DNA of 64,000 bases from Phycisphaerae bacterium (GCA_018003015.1 JAGNEZ010000012.1:62001-126000), one strand, 5' to 3'; positions 1 to 9,478 are shown, numbered from the stretch's first letter. Program-made: numbers and translations. The notes: generated from the sequence alone by a model not told the origin.

Positions 1-705
1 TGCCCATGCCAGGCCGCGTGACCAGCACGAGTCGCCGCGATAGCCCTGGTGAGTCGTCTGCCTGAGGCACTCGCCGGTCGATAGGTCGAACATCGCCTCG
101 TGAGACGTCGAGCCGTCGCCCCGCACGAGGTAGCGACGTGATGTCGCGCAGTGCTTGCTGGCCACCTCCAGCAGCTCGCTGTCGTTTGTCTCGACCGCGG
201 TCAGCAGGATGATCGGCACATTCATCATGATGTCTACGAAAAGCGAATCGGGAGCCACGAACGATCGCAGGTAGTTGCCGACGGGCATGAATCGTTTGGC
301 GAGCGTCCGGCCGGCGTGATGAACGACCTCGCGTAGGGCGGGATCCGGCTTACCTTCGCGGACCGTCGCCTCGTACCATCGCCGGTACGTCCCGTGGTAG
401 AAGAGGAAGCCGAGGTCGTGGACGTCCCGGTCGTCCTTCCGCGGCTCGATCAGCCGGCTGTAATGCTCGGCCTTCTCTCGCCAGTAACGGTCGCCCGTCT
501 CCTCGTGGAAGATCCACATCATGCCGGGCAGGAAACCCTCGCACCAGTTGGTCCATTTCTCCCCTGTGTGCTGCCACTTCCCCTGAACGGTGTACATGGG
601 GAAGTAGTCCGGGTATCGCTCGACCAGCTTTCGTACCTGCTGCTGGGCGAACTCAAACCCTGCTTCAATCCGTTTCAGCAACTGGGACTGCTCCTTTTTG
701 GCCAT
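1..705 (-). CDS. Unsaturated glucuronyl hydrolase-like protein (GH88), 3' part beyond window
   Basis: Cut by the left edge; 235 residues are visible. GH88 enzymes remove the terminal unsaturated uronic acid from oligosaccharides made by polysaccharide lyases, using a hydration mechanism in an (alpha/alpha)6 barrel. Visible support: VHDLGF with Asp97, matching the family's first catalytic Asp, VDIMMN with Asp158, matching the second, and the late motif [16 protein letters not shown]. The ATG at 705-703 opens MAKKEQSQ with no signal peptide, so it is probably cytoplasmic. It diverges from the sugar isomerase starting at 860, which fits a shared uronate-catabolism promoter region. The assignment to GH88 rather than GH105 rests on motif memory and is not certain. 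Confidence 0.85.
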   Translation of the reverse strand, partial: MAKKEQSQLLKRIEAGFEFAQQQVRKLVERYPDYFPMYTVQGKWQHTGEKWTNWCEGFLPGMMWIFHEETGDRYWREKAEHYSRLIEPRKDDRDVHDLGFLFYHGTYRRWYEATVREGKPDPALREVVHHAGRTLAKRFMPVGNYLRSFVAPDSLFVDIMMNVPIILLTAVETNDSELLEVASKHCATSRRYLVRGDGSTSHEAMFDLSTGECLRQTTHQGYRGDSCWSRGLAWA

Positions 706-859
706 GGACAGACTCCTTCTCCTGTTGTCGCAAACCCTTGCCATTCCTTACAGGAATGAGGGTATCGGCGGACAAATGCGTGGTCAAACCTGGGTCTCGG
801 TCTGTGATCCGCCAAACGGTTTCTGGTATCATGCCTTCGCGCCCGAGGAGGATCGCGAT

Positions 860-1678
860 TTGATCAAGGCGGTCAACGGTTGGACGTTCGAGGCGGGCAC
901 GCCGCTGGTTCAGGCCGCCGAAGCTTCGGCCCTGGCCGGCTTCCGGGCGTTCGAGCCGGTCCTGACCGCGGAGGGCGAACTGTCCCTGGCCACCGGCGAG
1001 GCGGAGTGCCGCAAGCTGGGTGACACCATCCGGGCGGCCGGGCTGGGGGTGGCCTCACTGGCGTGTGGGCTCTTCTGGCAGTGGCACTTCACTGCCCAGT
1101 CTCCAGCTGACCGCCGAAAGGCCTGGGACATCACCATCGCCGGCCTGGATCGGGCGCGCTGGCTGGGGACTGATGCCCTGCTCGTCGTTCCTGGGGTGGT
1201 CACCCACTTCCGCAGGCCCCGCGAGCTGCTCTGCGGCTACGCTGACGCCCTCAAGCTGACCTTTGATGCCCTCAGGGGACTCGTTCCGGAGGCCGAGAAG
1301 CGCGGCGTCGTCCTCGCGATCGAGAACGTCTGGAACCAGTTTCTCCTGTCGCCGGTTGAGATTTGCGAGCTGATCGACCGCCTCAACTCGCCCTGGGTCC
1401 GCGTCTGTCTCGATGTCGGAAACGTCGTCAAGTGGGGGCTTCCGGAAGACTGGGTCGATACACTGGGCAGGAGGATCTGTCGGATTCATCTCAAGGACTT
1501 CAGGACGGCTGTCGGCACGGTTGAGGGATTCTGCCTGCCGGGCGACGGCGACGTGAACTGGCCGGCGGTCATGGCCGCTCTGAAACGCATCCATTACGCT
1601 GGTCCGCTGATCCACGAGGGTCGGGGCGATCTGGTCGACATCTCCCGGCGGATCGACGCGATCCTGGCCGATGCGTGA
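860..1678 (+). CDS. Sugar phosphate isomerase/epimerase-like TIM-barrel protein
   Basis: Xylose-isomerase-like TIM barrel (AP-endonuclease 2 superfamily) of about 272 residues; it interconverts a keto sugar or sugar phosphate, substrate unknown. Metal and catalytic positions are visible in AIENVW (Glu), VCLDVGN (Asp), RIHLKDF (His, Lys) and IHEGRGD (Glu). I chose the TTG at 860 because GAGGAGG at 845-851 sits 8 bases upstream and translation then opens MIKAVNGWTF, the normal N-terminus of such barrels. The in-frame ATGs at 776 and 698 would add a tail with no clear ribosome site, and the 698 start would run into the divergent GH88 start codon. The next gene begins 8 bases after the stop, so the two are probably co-transcribed. 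Confidence 0.8.
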   Translation: MIKAVNGWTFEAGTPLVQAAEASALAGFRAFEPVLTAEGELSLATGEAECRKLGDTIRAAGLGVASLACGLFWQWHFTAQSPADRRKAWDITIAGLDRARWLGTDALLVVPGVVTHFRRPRELLCGYADALKLTFDALRGLVPEAEKRGVVLAIENVWNQFLLSPVEICELIDRLNSPWVRVCLDVGNVVKWGLPEDWVDTLGRRICRIHLKDFRTAVGTVEGFCLPGDGDVNWPAVMAALKRIHYAGPLIHEGRGDLVDISRRIDAILADA

Positions 1679-1686
1679 GGTACACG

Positions 1687-2265
1687 ATGGACAAGATCAT
1701 TCGCGCGTTCATACGGGAGCACCTGGAAGGCATCCAGCGGCTCGATGCCGCCCGCCAGGCCGAGATTGCGGCCGCCGCCCGCCTGCTCATCGACTGCTTC
1801 CGCTCCGGCGGGCGGGTCTACATCGGCGGCAACGGTGGGTCCGCGGCTGACGCCCAGCACATCGCCGCCGAACTGGTCGGCCGGTTTCTCCGTGAACGCC
1901 CGGGCCTGCCCTGCGTTGCCCTGACCACCGACACCAGCGCCCTGACCGCCATCAGCAATGATTACGGCTTCGACCGCGTCTTCGCCCGCCAGGTCGAGGC
2001 CCTGGTCCGTCCTGGCGACGTCTTCTGGGTCCTCAGCACCAGCGGCAAGAGTCCGAACGTCGTCGAGGCCGCCCGCGCCGCCCGTGTCCGTGGCGCCAAG
2101 GTCCTCGGTTTCCTCGGCGGGACCGGCGGCGACATGCTCGCCCTCTGCGACGTCTGCTTCCTTGCCCCGGCCAAGCCGAGCTACGCGGTGCAGCATCTCC
2201 ACCAGCTGGCCTACCACATCCTCTGTGATCTCGTCGAACGTGACCTGACTTCCGGTGGCAGGTGA
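1687..2265 (+). CDS. gmhA: Phosphoheptose isomerase (SIS domain)
   Basis: D-sedoheptulose 7-phosphate isomerase, the first step of ADP-heptose synthesis for the outer-membrane lipopolysaccharide core. The 192-residue length is normal for GmhA. The SIS phosphate-binding loops are visible (GGNGGSAADAQ and STSGKSPNV). The zinc site His58/Glu62 (QHIAAEL) and Gln169/His177 (AVQHLHQLAYH) keeps the same 4- and 8-residue spacing as the known family. The ATG at 1687 follows GTGAGG, which overlaps the upstream stop; a GTG at 1675 is the alternative and would add four residues. No other heptose genes (hldE, gmhB) lie in the window, so the coupled isomerase may be unrelated in pathway. Confidence 0.88.
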   Translation: MDKIIRAFIREHLEGIQRLDAARQAEIAAAARLLIDCFRSGGRVYIGGNGGSAADAQHIAAELVGRFLRERPGLPCVALTTDTSALTAISNDYGFDRVFARQVEALVRPGDVFWVLSTSGKSPNVVEAARAARVRGAKVLGFLGGTGGDMLALCDVCFLAPAKPSYAVQHLHQLAYHILCDLVERDLTSGGR

Positions 2266-2541
2266 GGTTTCGCATGCACGTGGCCCTCTCGGGTACTTCT
2301 GGCCACCCCGCAGGCGGCGCCTGAATGCGCCGGCACCTGGTCTGCTGGCCATAGCCCTATGACCACGCCTTCCGGGCCATCTGGGCTGTTGCCATGCGGT
2401 CTTTGCGGAGTATAACGGGTGTGCAGGTGACACCGGCGACGACGCCGGAGATCATGCAGAGGGACATGCTCATGGCTGAACCGTCAGGCCAGACCTTTTC
2501 CGCCCGGCGGCTGGCGAAGCTGGATCTTGGAGAGGGGAACC

Positions 2542-3201
2542 ATGGCTGACCGCACGACGATCATCCTTGCGGACGATCACGCCCTGGTCCGGGGGGCGGT
2601 GAAGACCGTCCTGGAGCGAGAGGCGGACCTGGTCGTGGTGGCGGAGGTGGGCAGCGCCGACGAAGCGGTCGCTGAGACGCTGCGTCTGAAGCCCGATGTC
2701 GTGCTTTTGGATATTGAGATGCCGGGCCAGCACAGCTTCGAGGCGGCCAGGACCATCAAGTCCCGGCTTCCGAAGACGCGAGTGGTCTTCCTCAGCGGCT
2801 TCCATCATGATCGCTACATCGAACAGGCCATACTGGTCCAGGCATCCGGCTACCTGAGCAAGGGCGAGCCGCCGCAACGACTCGTGGAGGCGATCCGCGC
2901 GGTCATGGCCGGTGGGGTCTGCTACTCGCCGGAGATCCAGGCGCGCATCATCATCCACCCGGACGGTCGCCACAAGCTGAGCCCGGCGGGGCACACCCGG
3001 GCGGCCAGCCTCACGGAGAAGGAACTGGCGGTTCTGCGTTACATCGCCCGGGGTCTTTCGAAAAAGGAGATTGCCCTGCAGATGAGTGTGACGCTCTCCG
3101 CCATCGACCGCCATTGCACGCGGCTCATGGCCAAACTCGATATCCATGATCGCGTGGACCTGACCAAATTCGCGATCCGCGAAGGCCTGGCGGAACCCTG
3201 A
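2542..3201 (+). CDS. NarL/FixJ-family response regulator
   Basis: Two-domain transcriptional regulator of 219 residues. The receiver domain (about 1-125) has the acidic pair DDH near residues 11-12, phospho-acceptor Asp57 in LLDIEMPG and the conserved Lys in GYLSKGEP. A LuxR-type helix-turn-helix (about 150-212) contains LTEKELAVLRYIARG and KKEIALQM. Phosphorylation would control DNA binding. The ATG at 2542 follows GGAGAGGGG; an in-frame TTG at 2527 is less likely. No histidine kinase is adjacent, so it is an orphan. The 276 bases upstream (2266-2541) show no gene and probably hold its promoter. Confidence 0.9.
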   Translation: MADRTTIILADDHALVRGAVKTVLEREADLVVVAEVGSADEAVAETLRLKPDVVLLDIEMPGQHSFEAARTIKSRLPKTRVVFLSGFHHDRYIEQAILVQASGYLSKGEPPQRLVEAIRAVMAGGVCYSPEIQARIIIHPDGRHKLSPAGHTRAASLTEKELAVLRYIARGLSKKEIALQMSVTLSAIDRHCTRLMAKLDIHDRVDLTKFAIREGLAEP

Positions 3202-3449
3202 AATCAGGTCGTCGCCCGCCGTCGGAGCCGTCCGATAAGCCTATGGCGGGCAGATGTATGTGTTTGCATCCCCCATATCCCCTCAAGTCAAGCCGATGCC
3301 GTGTTGTAGGTGGACGAAGGTGCGCCGGGGTGCGGGACCACCCGGCATTGTGGGACAAACGGCGGACGCAACGTCGCGCCGGGTTTCCGATCAAGTGATC
3401 AAGTGACGACGGTCCAAAGAACGGCGACAGTAACGGGGAGACGACAGAG

Positions 3450-5408
3450 ATGAAAAAGAGAATGAAACTCTCGACGAAAATGGCCCTTGGTTTCGGTGCG
3501 CTCGTGACCATCTCGGTTCTGCTGGGCCTGGCGAGCTGGAACGGCCTGAGGGACATCAACACCAAGCGTGCTGTTCTGGAGCAAGGGGCCGTCGTTCTGG
3601 AGCGCATGGGAAACTGTGCCACATTGAGGCGCGATTTCGCAGCCTCCGGCTTTGAGAAGGCCAATGGCGAGACCAAGAACGCCGCCGAAAAGTGGTACGA
3701 CGCCCACGCTCAGCTCCTGGCCGCCTTGAAGGACATTGAAACCACTTCGGGGATCGACACGGAGCAGGTCGGGCAGATCCGCAAAGTCGCGGGCTACGCC
3801 GATACCTACAAGAGCTCTTTCGACAAGATGGCTGATTCCCGCAAGGTCCGTGACCAGGCACGCACGGACTGGCGCAACCTGGGTAACAGCATCACCCGCG
3901 ATATCGCCACCGCGCTTCGAGAGACGATCGAGCCCGCCCTCGAGAAGGCCAAGGCTGACAAGAACATCGACGACCTCACGACCTGGTCCGCGGTGTCCAT
4001 TGAGCTGGATCGCGGTTTCATCCAGCCCTTCCTCCTCTTGCGGGTTGCCGGCACCTATCTGTTCGTTACGGGTGCCGAGCAGCAGTGGACCGAGTGGCAG
4101 GCTCAGTACGAAGTGGTCAAGGAAGGCCTGGGCAAGTGGTCTACACTGGCCAAGGGTACCGCCCAACTCGATAATCTGACCAAGGCATTGACTGGCTACA
4201 TGCAGCAGTACGAGACGGCTGCGATCAGCTATCACGGCGGACTGGTCACCGAGCGAGAAGCGGTACGGACGCTGGCCGACGCGGCCAAGAACGTGGTGAC
4301 TGAGACCAACACCTTGAACAGCCGGCTCAGCCAGGAGATGCAGTCGGTGACTGCCCGAACCCAGGTCATGATCATGGCGATGGGGATCGGCGCCCTGGTC
4401 ATCGGGACCATTCTGGCCGTTCTGATCACCCGCAGCATTGTCCGGCCGATCAGTCGCATCATCGAAGGTTTGAATGAAGGTGCCGATCAGGTCAACGATG
4501 CCGCCGCGCAGGTTGCCGACGCCTCGCAGCAGTTGGCGGAAGGAGCCAGCGAGCAGGCCTCGTCGCTGGAGGAGACTTCCAGCGCCCTGGAGCAGATGGC
4601 GGCGATGACGCGTACCAACGCGGCCAGTGCCAAAGAAGCCAACGACCTGGCCCTCAAAACGCGGCAGACCGCCCACGAAGGTGACCAGACCATGGGGCAG
4701 CTCAACGAGGCCATGGCGGGCATCAACGGCTCCTCCGAAAAGATCAGCAAGATCATCAAGGTGATCGAGGAGATTGCCTTCCAGACCAACCTGCTCGCGC
4801 TCAACGCGGCGGTCGAGGCCGCCCGAGCAGGTGAACATGGCAAGGGTTTTGCAGTCGTGGCCGACGAGGTCCGCAGCCTCGCCCAGCGTTGTGCCCAGGC
4901 GGCCAAGGAGACGACCGGCCTGATCGAAGACGCCGTCAATAAGTCGCACGAGGGTACCCGCGTGGCCAGCGAGGTGGCCAAGTCCCTGGCCGCCATCGTC
5001 GGCGACGTGGGCAAGGTCTCCGACTTGATCAACGGCATCTCCAAGGCATCGGACGAACAGGCGGTTGGCGTCGACCAGGTCAACACCGCGGTCAGCCAGA
5101 TGGACAAGGTCACCCAGCAGAACGCTTCCGGAGCGGAGGAATCCGCGGCCGCCGCGGAGGAACTCGCCGCCCAGGCCCAGTCGGTCAAGGGACTCGTCAC
5201 CGAATTGGTCGGCATTACCACCGGCGGTACCCTGGGCAGCGAACCGACTTCGGCCGCCCGGGGGACGACCAAGAAGGCGGCCAGCTCACCCGTCGTCAAG
5301 CCGCTGAGTCGGCTTGCCAAGCCCAAGCTGATCTCCAAGACCCCGAGTTCCCCGGCCAGCGAGGCCATACCCTTGGACGCGGACGGCAACGAGCCCAACG
5401 ATTTCTAG
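3450..5408 (+). CDS. Methyl-accepting chemotaxis protein
   Basis: Transmembrane chemoreceptor of 652 residues. TM1 lies at about 10-30, a sensory region at about 35-300 (largely helical, possibly a four-helix bundle), TM2 at about 306-327 ([14 protein letters not shown]), then a short HAMP-like linker and a long helical signalling domain. The kinase-contact hairpin tip is clear at about 440-480 ([18 protein letters not shown], then [17 protein letters not shown]). Alanine- and glutamate-rich stretches on either side suit methylation helices. There is no C-terminal CheR-binding pentapeptide; the protein ends EPNDF. A GGGGAG motif precedes the ATG. No che genes are nearby, so it must signal to an array encoded elsewhere. 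The ligand is unknown. Confidence 0.93.
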   Translation: MKKRMKLSTKMALGFGALVTISVLLGLASWNGLRDINTKRAVLEQGAVVLERMGNCATLRRDFAASGFEKANGETKNAAEKWYDAHAQLLAALKDIETTSGIDTEQVGQIRKVAGYADTYKSSFDKMADSRKVRDQARTDWRNLGNSITRDIATALRETIEPALEKAKADKNIDDLTTWSAVSIELDRGFIQPFLLLRVAGTYLFVTGAEQQWTEWQAQYEVVKEGLGKWSTLAKGTAQLDNLTKALTGYMQQYETAAISYHGGLVTEREAVRTLADAAKNVVTETNTLNSRLSQEMQSVTARTQVMIMAMGIGALVIGTILAVLITRSIVRPISRIIEGLNEGADQVNDAAAQVADASQQLAEGASEQASSLEETSSALEQMAAMTRTNAASAKEANDLALKTRQTAHEGDQTMGQLNEAMAGINGSSEKISKIIKVIEEIAFQTNLLALNAAVEAARAGEHGKGFAVVADEVRSLAQRCAQAAKETTGLIEDAVNKSHEGTRVASEVAKSLAAIVGDVGKVSDLINGISKASDEQAVGVDQVNTAVSQMDKVTQQNASGAEESAAAAEELAAQAQSVKGLVTELVGITTGGTLGSEPTSAARGTTKKAASSPVVKPLSRLAKPKLISKTPSSPASEAIPLDADGNEPNDF

Positions 5409-5432
5409 GACCGTTTAGAGCTAGGCGGACAC

Positions 5433-5476
5433 GGGGACAAGTGTCGATCCGGCATGGACGCTTGTCCCCTCTCTTT
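5433..5476 (+). terminator. Rho-independent terminator after the chemoreceptor gene
   Basis: A 13-bp stem (5433-5445 with 5457-5469, one G-U pair) encloses an 11-base loop and is followed by a T-rich run TCTCTTT. It begins 24 bases after the chemoreceptor stop codon, so it ends that transcript and isolates the deaminase gene downstream. Confidence 0.85.
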
Positions 5477-5690
5477 GTGCACAGACAACGAACAGATCGC
5501 TGCTCCGGGTCGAGCTCGACACTCCCGGATCGGACGCTGGTGCCCCCCGAGAACGAGGGAACGAACCCCAACTCGGCGTCTGGTCACGGCACTCCGACCA
5601 GGATGGCTGACCAAGTCACTCGTCCCAGCCATCGTGGTCTCTTCTTGCACCCCAAGCACCGTTCACTACACTGATCACCGAGAAGAGTGG

Positions 5691-7292
5691 ATGAAGACAC
5701 GCATTGATCATGCCTTGGTGGTGACGCCGCGCGACAAAGGCGTGGCCGTGCTCGATGACTGCTCCATCGAGTTCGAGAGCGGCGTCATCACCCGGCTTGG
5801 CCAGACTCGAAAGACCGTGCCCATTCCGGCTCGCGCGGCCATCAAGGATGTCCGGCTCCAGGAGCTGCATGGCCGACCGCTGGGGGCGATCCTCTTCAGG
5901 CTCGGATTGGTCACCCCCGAGGAGGTTGCTCGGGCCCTCGAAAGGCAGAAGACGCGTTATGGTGTCATCGGCCAGATGTTGACGGAGCTGGCGTTCGTCA
6001 CCGAGAGCGAAATCGAGTTTGCCCTGGCGATCCAGGCTGGCCGCGGTGCAGAAGAGGAGCCGGACAAGGAGGTGACGGTCATCGACGGCCGCGGCACGCT
6101 GGTGACCCCGGGGCTGGTGAACACCCACCACCACCTGTTCCAATCGCTGACCCGCTGCAGGACCGACGTTCAGGCGGCGACGTTGTTCAGCTGGCTGACG
6201 ACGCTGTACCCAATCTGGCGCGGGTTGTGCTACGACGATCTGCGGCAGGCGGCAGCGGTCAGTCTGGCAGAGCTTGTCGTCAGCGGTTGCACGACCACCA
6301 GCGATCATCATTACCTGTTCCCCAACGGCAGCGATGTGCGGCTCGAGGCGATCCTCGAAGCCGCCGAACAGGTGGGCATCCGCATTCACGCCTGCCGAGG
6401 CAGCATGAGCACGGGGCGATCGGCCGGTGGGCTTCCGCCCGACGAATGCGTCGAGAACGAGGAGAGCATTCTGGCCGACTGCCAGCATGCCCTGCTTCGT
6501 TTCCACGACGCCAGGCCGATGTCCATGCGCCGGATCGACCTGGCTCCCTGTTCGCCGTTCAACATCACGCCGGAACTGTTCGACGAGACACGGGTGCTGG
6601 CTGCCGAACACCATGTTCTACTGCACACCCATGCGGCCGAGACCCTTGACGAGGAGCGGTTCTGCCTGGAACGGTTCGAAGTACGACCGATCGAGTACCT
6701 TCACCGGCACGAGTGGCTGGCGGACAATGTCTACCTGGCCCACTGCGTGCATTTGAATGATCGGGAGATCCGCCTTCTGGCGGAGACGCATACCGGCGTG
6801 GCCCATTGCCCGTCATCCAACATGCGGCTGGCCAGCGGGGTGGCACCGATCCGGAAGATGCTTGACGCGGGCGTCAAGGTCGGCCTTGCCGTGGACGGCA
6901 GTAGCAGTAATGATGGCGGCAGTATCCTCGCGGAGGCCCGACAGGCCCTGCTGCTCCAGCGGGTCGGCGGCAACCCCGCCGGTATGACCGCCCAAGAGGC
7001 GTTCCGCCTGGTGACCGCCGGCGGCGCGGCGGTACTGAACCGCAAGGAGCTGGGCAGGATCGAGCCAGGCTGCGCCGCCGACCTGGCCCTCTTTGATCTC
7101 AGCGACGTAGCCTTCGCCGGTGCCATCGCCCAGGATCCGATCGGAGCGTTGATACTGGCCCAGCCGCCCCGGCCACGCGACGTGTTCGTCGCCGGCAAGC
7201 GGGTGGTTGAAGCTGGTCGGCTCTGTACCCTGGACGGCCTCCGGCTCGTGGCGGACTTCAACCGCCTGGTGCAACGGAAGTACCGGGCGTAG
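5691..7292 (+). CDS. 8-oxoguanine deaminase-like amidohydrolase with inserted GspE-N-like segment
   Basis: Amidohydrolase of 533 residues, most like 8-oxoguanine deaminase and the TrzN/AtzA group, which hydrolytically deaminate purine or triazine rings. The metal site is visible: NTHHHLF (His146, His148), LLHTHAAET, LAHCVH and the late Asp in VDGSSSND. Family members are about 450-460 residues. The excess comes from about residues 51-125, inserted between the N-terminal strands and the barrel. This segment carries LGAILFRLGLVTPEEVARAL and a second similar half (IGQMLTELAFVTESEIEFAL), resembling the paired helical motifs of GspE-N/MshEN domains. I start at the ATG at 5691; the upstream open frame has no protein-like composition. 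It follows the chemoreceptor terminator and has its own promoter, not identified. Confidence 0.8.
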   Translation: MKTRIDHALVVTPRDKGVAVLDDCSIEFESGVITRLGQTRKTVPIPARAAIKDVRLQELHGRPLGAILFRLGLVTPEEVARALERQKTRYGVIGQMLTELAFVTESEIEFALAIQAGRGAEEEPDKEVTVIDGRGTLVTPGLVNTHHHLFQSLTRCRTDVQAATLFSWLTTLYPIWRGLCYDDLRQAAAVSLAELVVSGCTTTSDHHYLFPNGSDVRLEAILEAAEQVGIRIHACRGSMSTGRSAGGLPPDECVENEESILADCQHALLRFHDARPMSMRRIDLAPCSPFNITPELFDETRVLAAEHHVLLHTHAAETLDEERFCLERFEVRPIEYLHRHEWLADNVYLAHCVHLNDREIRLLAETHTGVAHCPSSNMRLASGVAPIRKMLDAGVKVGLAVDGSSSNDGGSILAEARQALLLQRVGGNPAGMTAQEAFRLVTAGGAAVLNRKELGRIEPGCAADLALFDLSDVAFAGAIAQDPIGALILAQPPRPRDVFVAGKRVVEAGRLCTLDGLRLVADFNRLVQRKYRA

Positions 7293-7380
7293 TTGCCGAC
7301 GGATGACCATCAGCGGATGGTGGTGTGCCGTCGAAAACCGTCGGCGGTGGATGGGCGGTCTCAGACCTGGAGGTGCACGC

Positions 7381-8256
7381 ATGATTCAGACACGGCGTGA
7401 AGTACTGGCGGGAGCGGCGGCCGTGACGGCCGGGCTGGCCATCGGGACCCAGATCCGCCAAGCGGTCGCCGAAGCCAGAGCATCCGGCGTCAAAGTGAGC
7501 ATGTGCGACTGGTCCCTGGGCAAGACCACCCCGGAGGCTTTCCCCCTGGCCAAAGAGATCGGCCTTCAGGGAGTCCAGGTCAGCCTGGGCAGTCCGGAGA
7601 ACAGACTCTGGCTGCGGCAGCCCAGAATCCAGGAGGAGTACCTTGAGGCCTCACGCAAGTCCGGCGTGGCCATCTCCTCGCTGGCCATGGGACTGCTCAA
7701 TGAGATACCGCTCATGTCCGAACCGAGGGCGGCCATCTGGGCGGCCGACGCCATCGAGGCGGCCAAGGCCCTGAAGGTGCAGGTCATCCTGCTGGCCTTT
7801 TTTGGCCACGGCGAACTCAAGGAGGACAACGCGACCGACATGCGCCGGGTGACCGAAGTCCTGCAGGAACTAGCCCCGCGAGCGGAGAAAGCCGGCGTCA
7901 TCCTCGGCATCGAGAGCTACATGTCGGCCGAGGGGCATCTGAAGATCCTCGACCAGGTTCGCTCGGACGCCGTCCAGGTCTACTACGATTTCTTCAACTC
8001 CCACGCCACCAAGGGCTACGATTTCGTCAAGGAGGTCAAGCTCCTGGGCCGCAAACGCATCTGCGAGGTGCATTACAAGGAAGGCCGCCATCTGCTGGGT
8101 GCCAGCGGCAAGCCCGACTGGCCGACCGTCGTCAAGGTCCTGAAGGAAATCGGATACGATCGCTGGGCCACACTGGAAACCTCGAGTCCCAGCGGAAACA
8201 TGGTCGCCGATACACGCAGGAACCTAGAATACGTCCGGAAGCTCTGGGCGGGGTAG
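7381..8256 (+). CDS. Tat-exported sugar isomerase/epimerase-like TIM-barrel protein
   Basis: Xylose-isomerase-like barrel of 291 residues behind a twin-arginine signal (QTRREVLAGAAAVTAG, then a hydrophobic stretch ending near AVAEA), so it acts outside the cytoplasmic membrane. Catalytic and metal positions are suggested by LGIESYM (Glu), VYYDFFN (Asp), CEVHYKEG (His, Lys, Glu) and TLETSS (Glu). The ATG at 7381 is preceded by GGAGGTG. Such exported barrels are very common in planctomycetes and are thought to act on plant-derived sugars; the substrate is unknown. An in-frame open stretch upstream to 7207 is non-coding in character. The gene stands alone between the deaminase and the peroxiredoxin fusion. 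Confidence 0.85.
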   Translation: MIQTRREVLAGAAAVTAGLAIGTQIRQAVAEARASGVKVSMCDWSLGKTTPEAFPLAKEIGLQGVQVSLGSPENRLWLRQPRIQEEYLEASRKSGVAISSLAMGLLNEIPLMSEPRAAIWAADAIEAAKALKVQVILLAFFGHGELKEDNATDMRRVTEVLQELAPRAEKAGVILGIESYMSAEGHLKILDQVRSDAVQVYYDFFNSHATKGYDFVKEVKLLGRKRICEVHYKEGRHLLGASGKPDWPTVVKVLKEIGYDRWATLETSSPSGNMVADTRRNLEYVRKLWAG

Positions 8257-8361
8257 CTCTCTCAGCGGCCGGCATTCGGTCGTCGGATCTCCCTGAACGG
8301 GCCACGGTCCCATCCCGAAGGAGAAATGCCAGACGCCCAGACGGCGTGAGGAGTGTCGCTC

Positions 8362-9411
8362 ATGATTCGAGGCATATGCGGGTTCGCGATGTTGCTGGTG
8401 ACGGCCCCCACCGTGTCCGCTCTGAAGCCTGGAGACGCGCCCCCAGCGACCCAGGCCAAGAACCAGGAGGGCAAGACCGTCGACCTGGGCGGTCTGTACG
8501 GCCATCGGCCGGTTGTCCTGTTCTTCTACCCCAAGTCCTTCACCTCCGGCTGCACGGTCGAGGTCCAGGCCTTCCGCGACGCCGACAAGGACCTGCGCGC
8601 CTTCGACGCTGCCGTCTTTGGCGTGTCTTGTGACGAACAGGACACTCAGCACAAGTTCTGCGACTCCTATAGACTCAAGTATGATCTTCTGGCCGACAAG
8701 GAAGGTGTCGTCGCCAAGGCCTTCGACATCCCTGTGAACAACGGCCTCAGCGCCCGCTGGACGGTGGTCATCGGCCGGACCGGCAAGGTGCTCCTGATCG
8801 ACTCGAACGTGAGCAAGGACATCAAGGGACACCCCGCGAAGGTCGTCTCCGCTCTGAAGCAGGACTGGGAGCAGTACGTCGCCGGGTTCAAGCCGCTCTT
8901 CAACCGCAAGGACCTGGAAGGCTGGAAAGCGATCGCCGCCGAATCGGACACCTGGAAGGTAGTCAACGCCGAACTCCACTGCACCGGCAAGCCAACCTGC
9001 TACGTCCGCACCAAGGCGAGCCACAAGGACTACAAGCTGCTCCTGGAGTTCATGTATCCCGAGAAACTCGGCAACGCTGGCGTTCTGGTGCACATCAACG
9101 GCGAGGACAAGGTCTGGCCCCAGTCGATCGAGCCGAACCTGAACGTCGATCAGATGGGCAAGATCTACCTCATCGGCGGTGCATCTCTCGAGTACCTGAA
9201 GGACAATCCCTCGGCCAAGGTCGACATTCCCCCCGGCGTGTGGCACCGCTACGAGATCACCTGCAAGGGTGACACGATCCGCCTGGCGCTCAACGGTGTC
9301 GTGGTGAACGAGTGCAGGAAGGCGTCTCCGTCCTCCGGTACGATCGGCCTCCAATCCGAAGGTGTCCCCATCCGCTTCCGGACGATCGCGGTCAAGTCCC
9401 TGGTTCAGTAG
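8362..9411 (+). CDS. Secreted peroxiredoxin fused to a DUF1080-like domain
   Basis: A two-domain protein of 349 residues. After a signal peptide (about 1-20) comes an AhpC/TSA-type thioredoxin fold (about 21-165) with FFYPKSFTSGCT, giving peroxidatic Cys64 in the TxxC context of BCP-type peroxiredoxins; Cys90 and Cys100 are possible resolving residues. From about 175 to the end is a DUF1080 (3-keto-disaccharide hydrolase-like, concanavalin-type sandwich) domain: FKPLFNRKDLEGWK, ELHCTGKP, LLLEFMYP, NAGVLVHING, GVWHRYEITCKGDTIRL. DUF1080 domains usually stand alone or join other carbohydrate domains. The ATG at 8362 follows GAGGAG with 8-base spacing; a GTG at 8353 is the alternative. A single uninterrupted frame makes an assembly artefact unlikely. 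Confidence 0.85.
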   Translation: MIRGICGFAMLLVTAPTVSALKPGDAPPATQAKNQEGKTVDLGGLYGHRPVVLFFYPKSFTSGCTVEVQAFRDADKDLRAFDAAVFGVSCDEQDTQHKFCDSYRLKYDLLADKEGVVAKAFDIPVNNGLSARWTVVIGRTGKVLLIDSNVSKDIKGHPAKVVSALKQDWEQYVAGFKPLFNRKDLEGWKAIAAESDTWKVVNAELHCTGKPTCYVRTKASHKDYKLLLEFMYPEKLGNAGVLVHINGEDKVWPQSIEPNLNVDQMGKIYLIGGASLEYLKDNPSAKVDIPPGVWHRYEITCKGDTIRLALNGVVVNECRKASPSSGTIGLQSEGVPIRFRTIAVKSLVQ

Positions 9412-9478
9412 TATTCAGGACAGGTCACCTGGCCGCCTGCCCTCGGCGTCCCCGTTTGACGACGGAGGTGGGCGCATC

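Noticed and set aside
3202-3449. Flagellar sigma-28-type promoter before the chemoreceptor gene
   Set aside because: A GCCGATG motif occurs near 3290 but no -35 element lies at the right distance.
3399-4949. 516-residue open frame on the minus strand opposite the chemoreceptor gene
   Set aside because: Antisense shadow produced by high GC; low-complexity Gly/Leu/Asp/His composition, no ribosome site, and the plus strand encodes a clear chemoreceptor.
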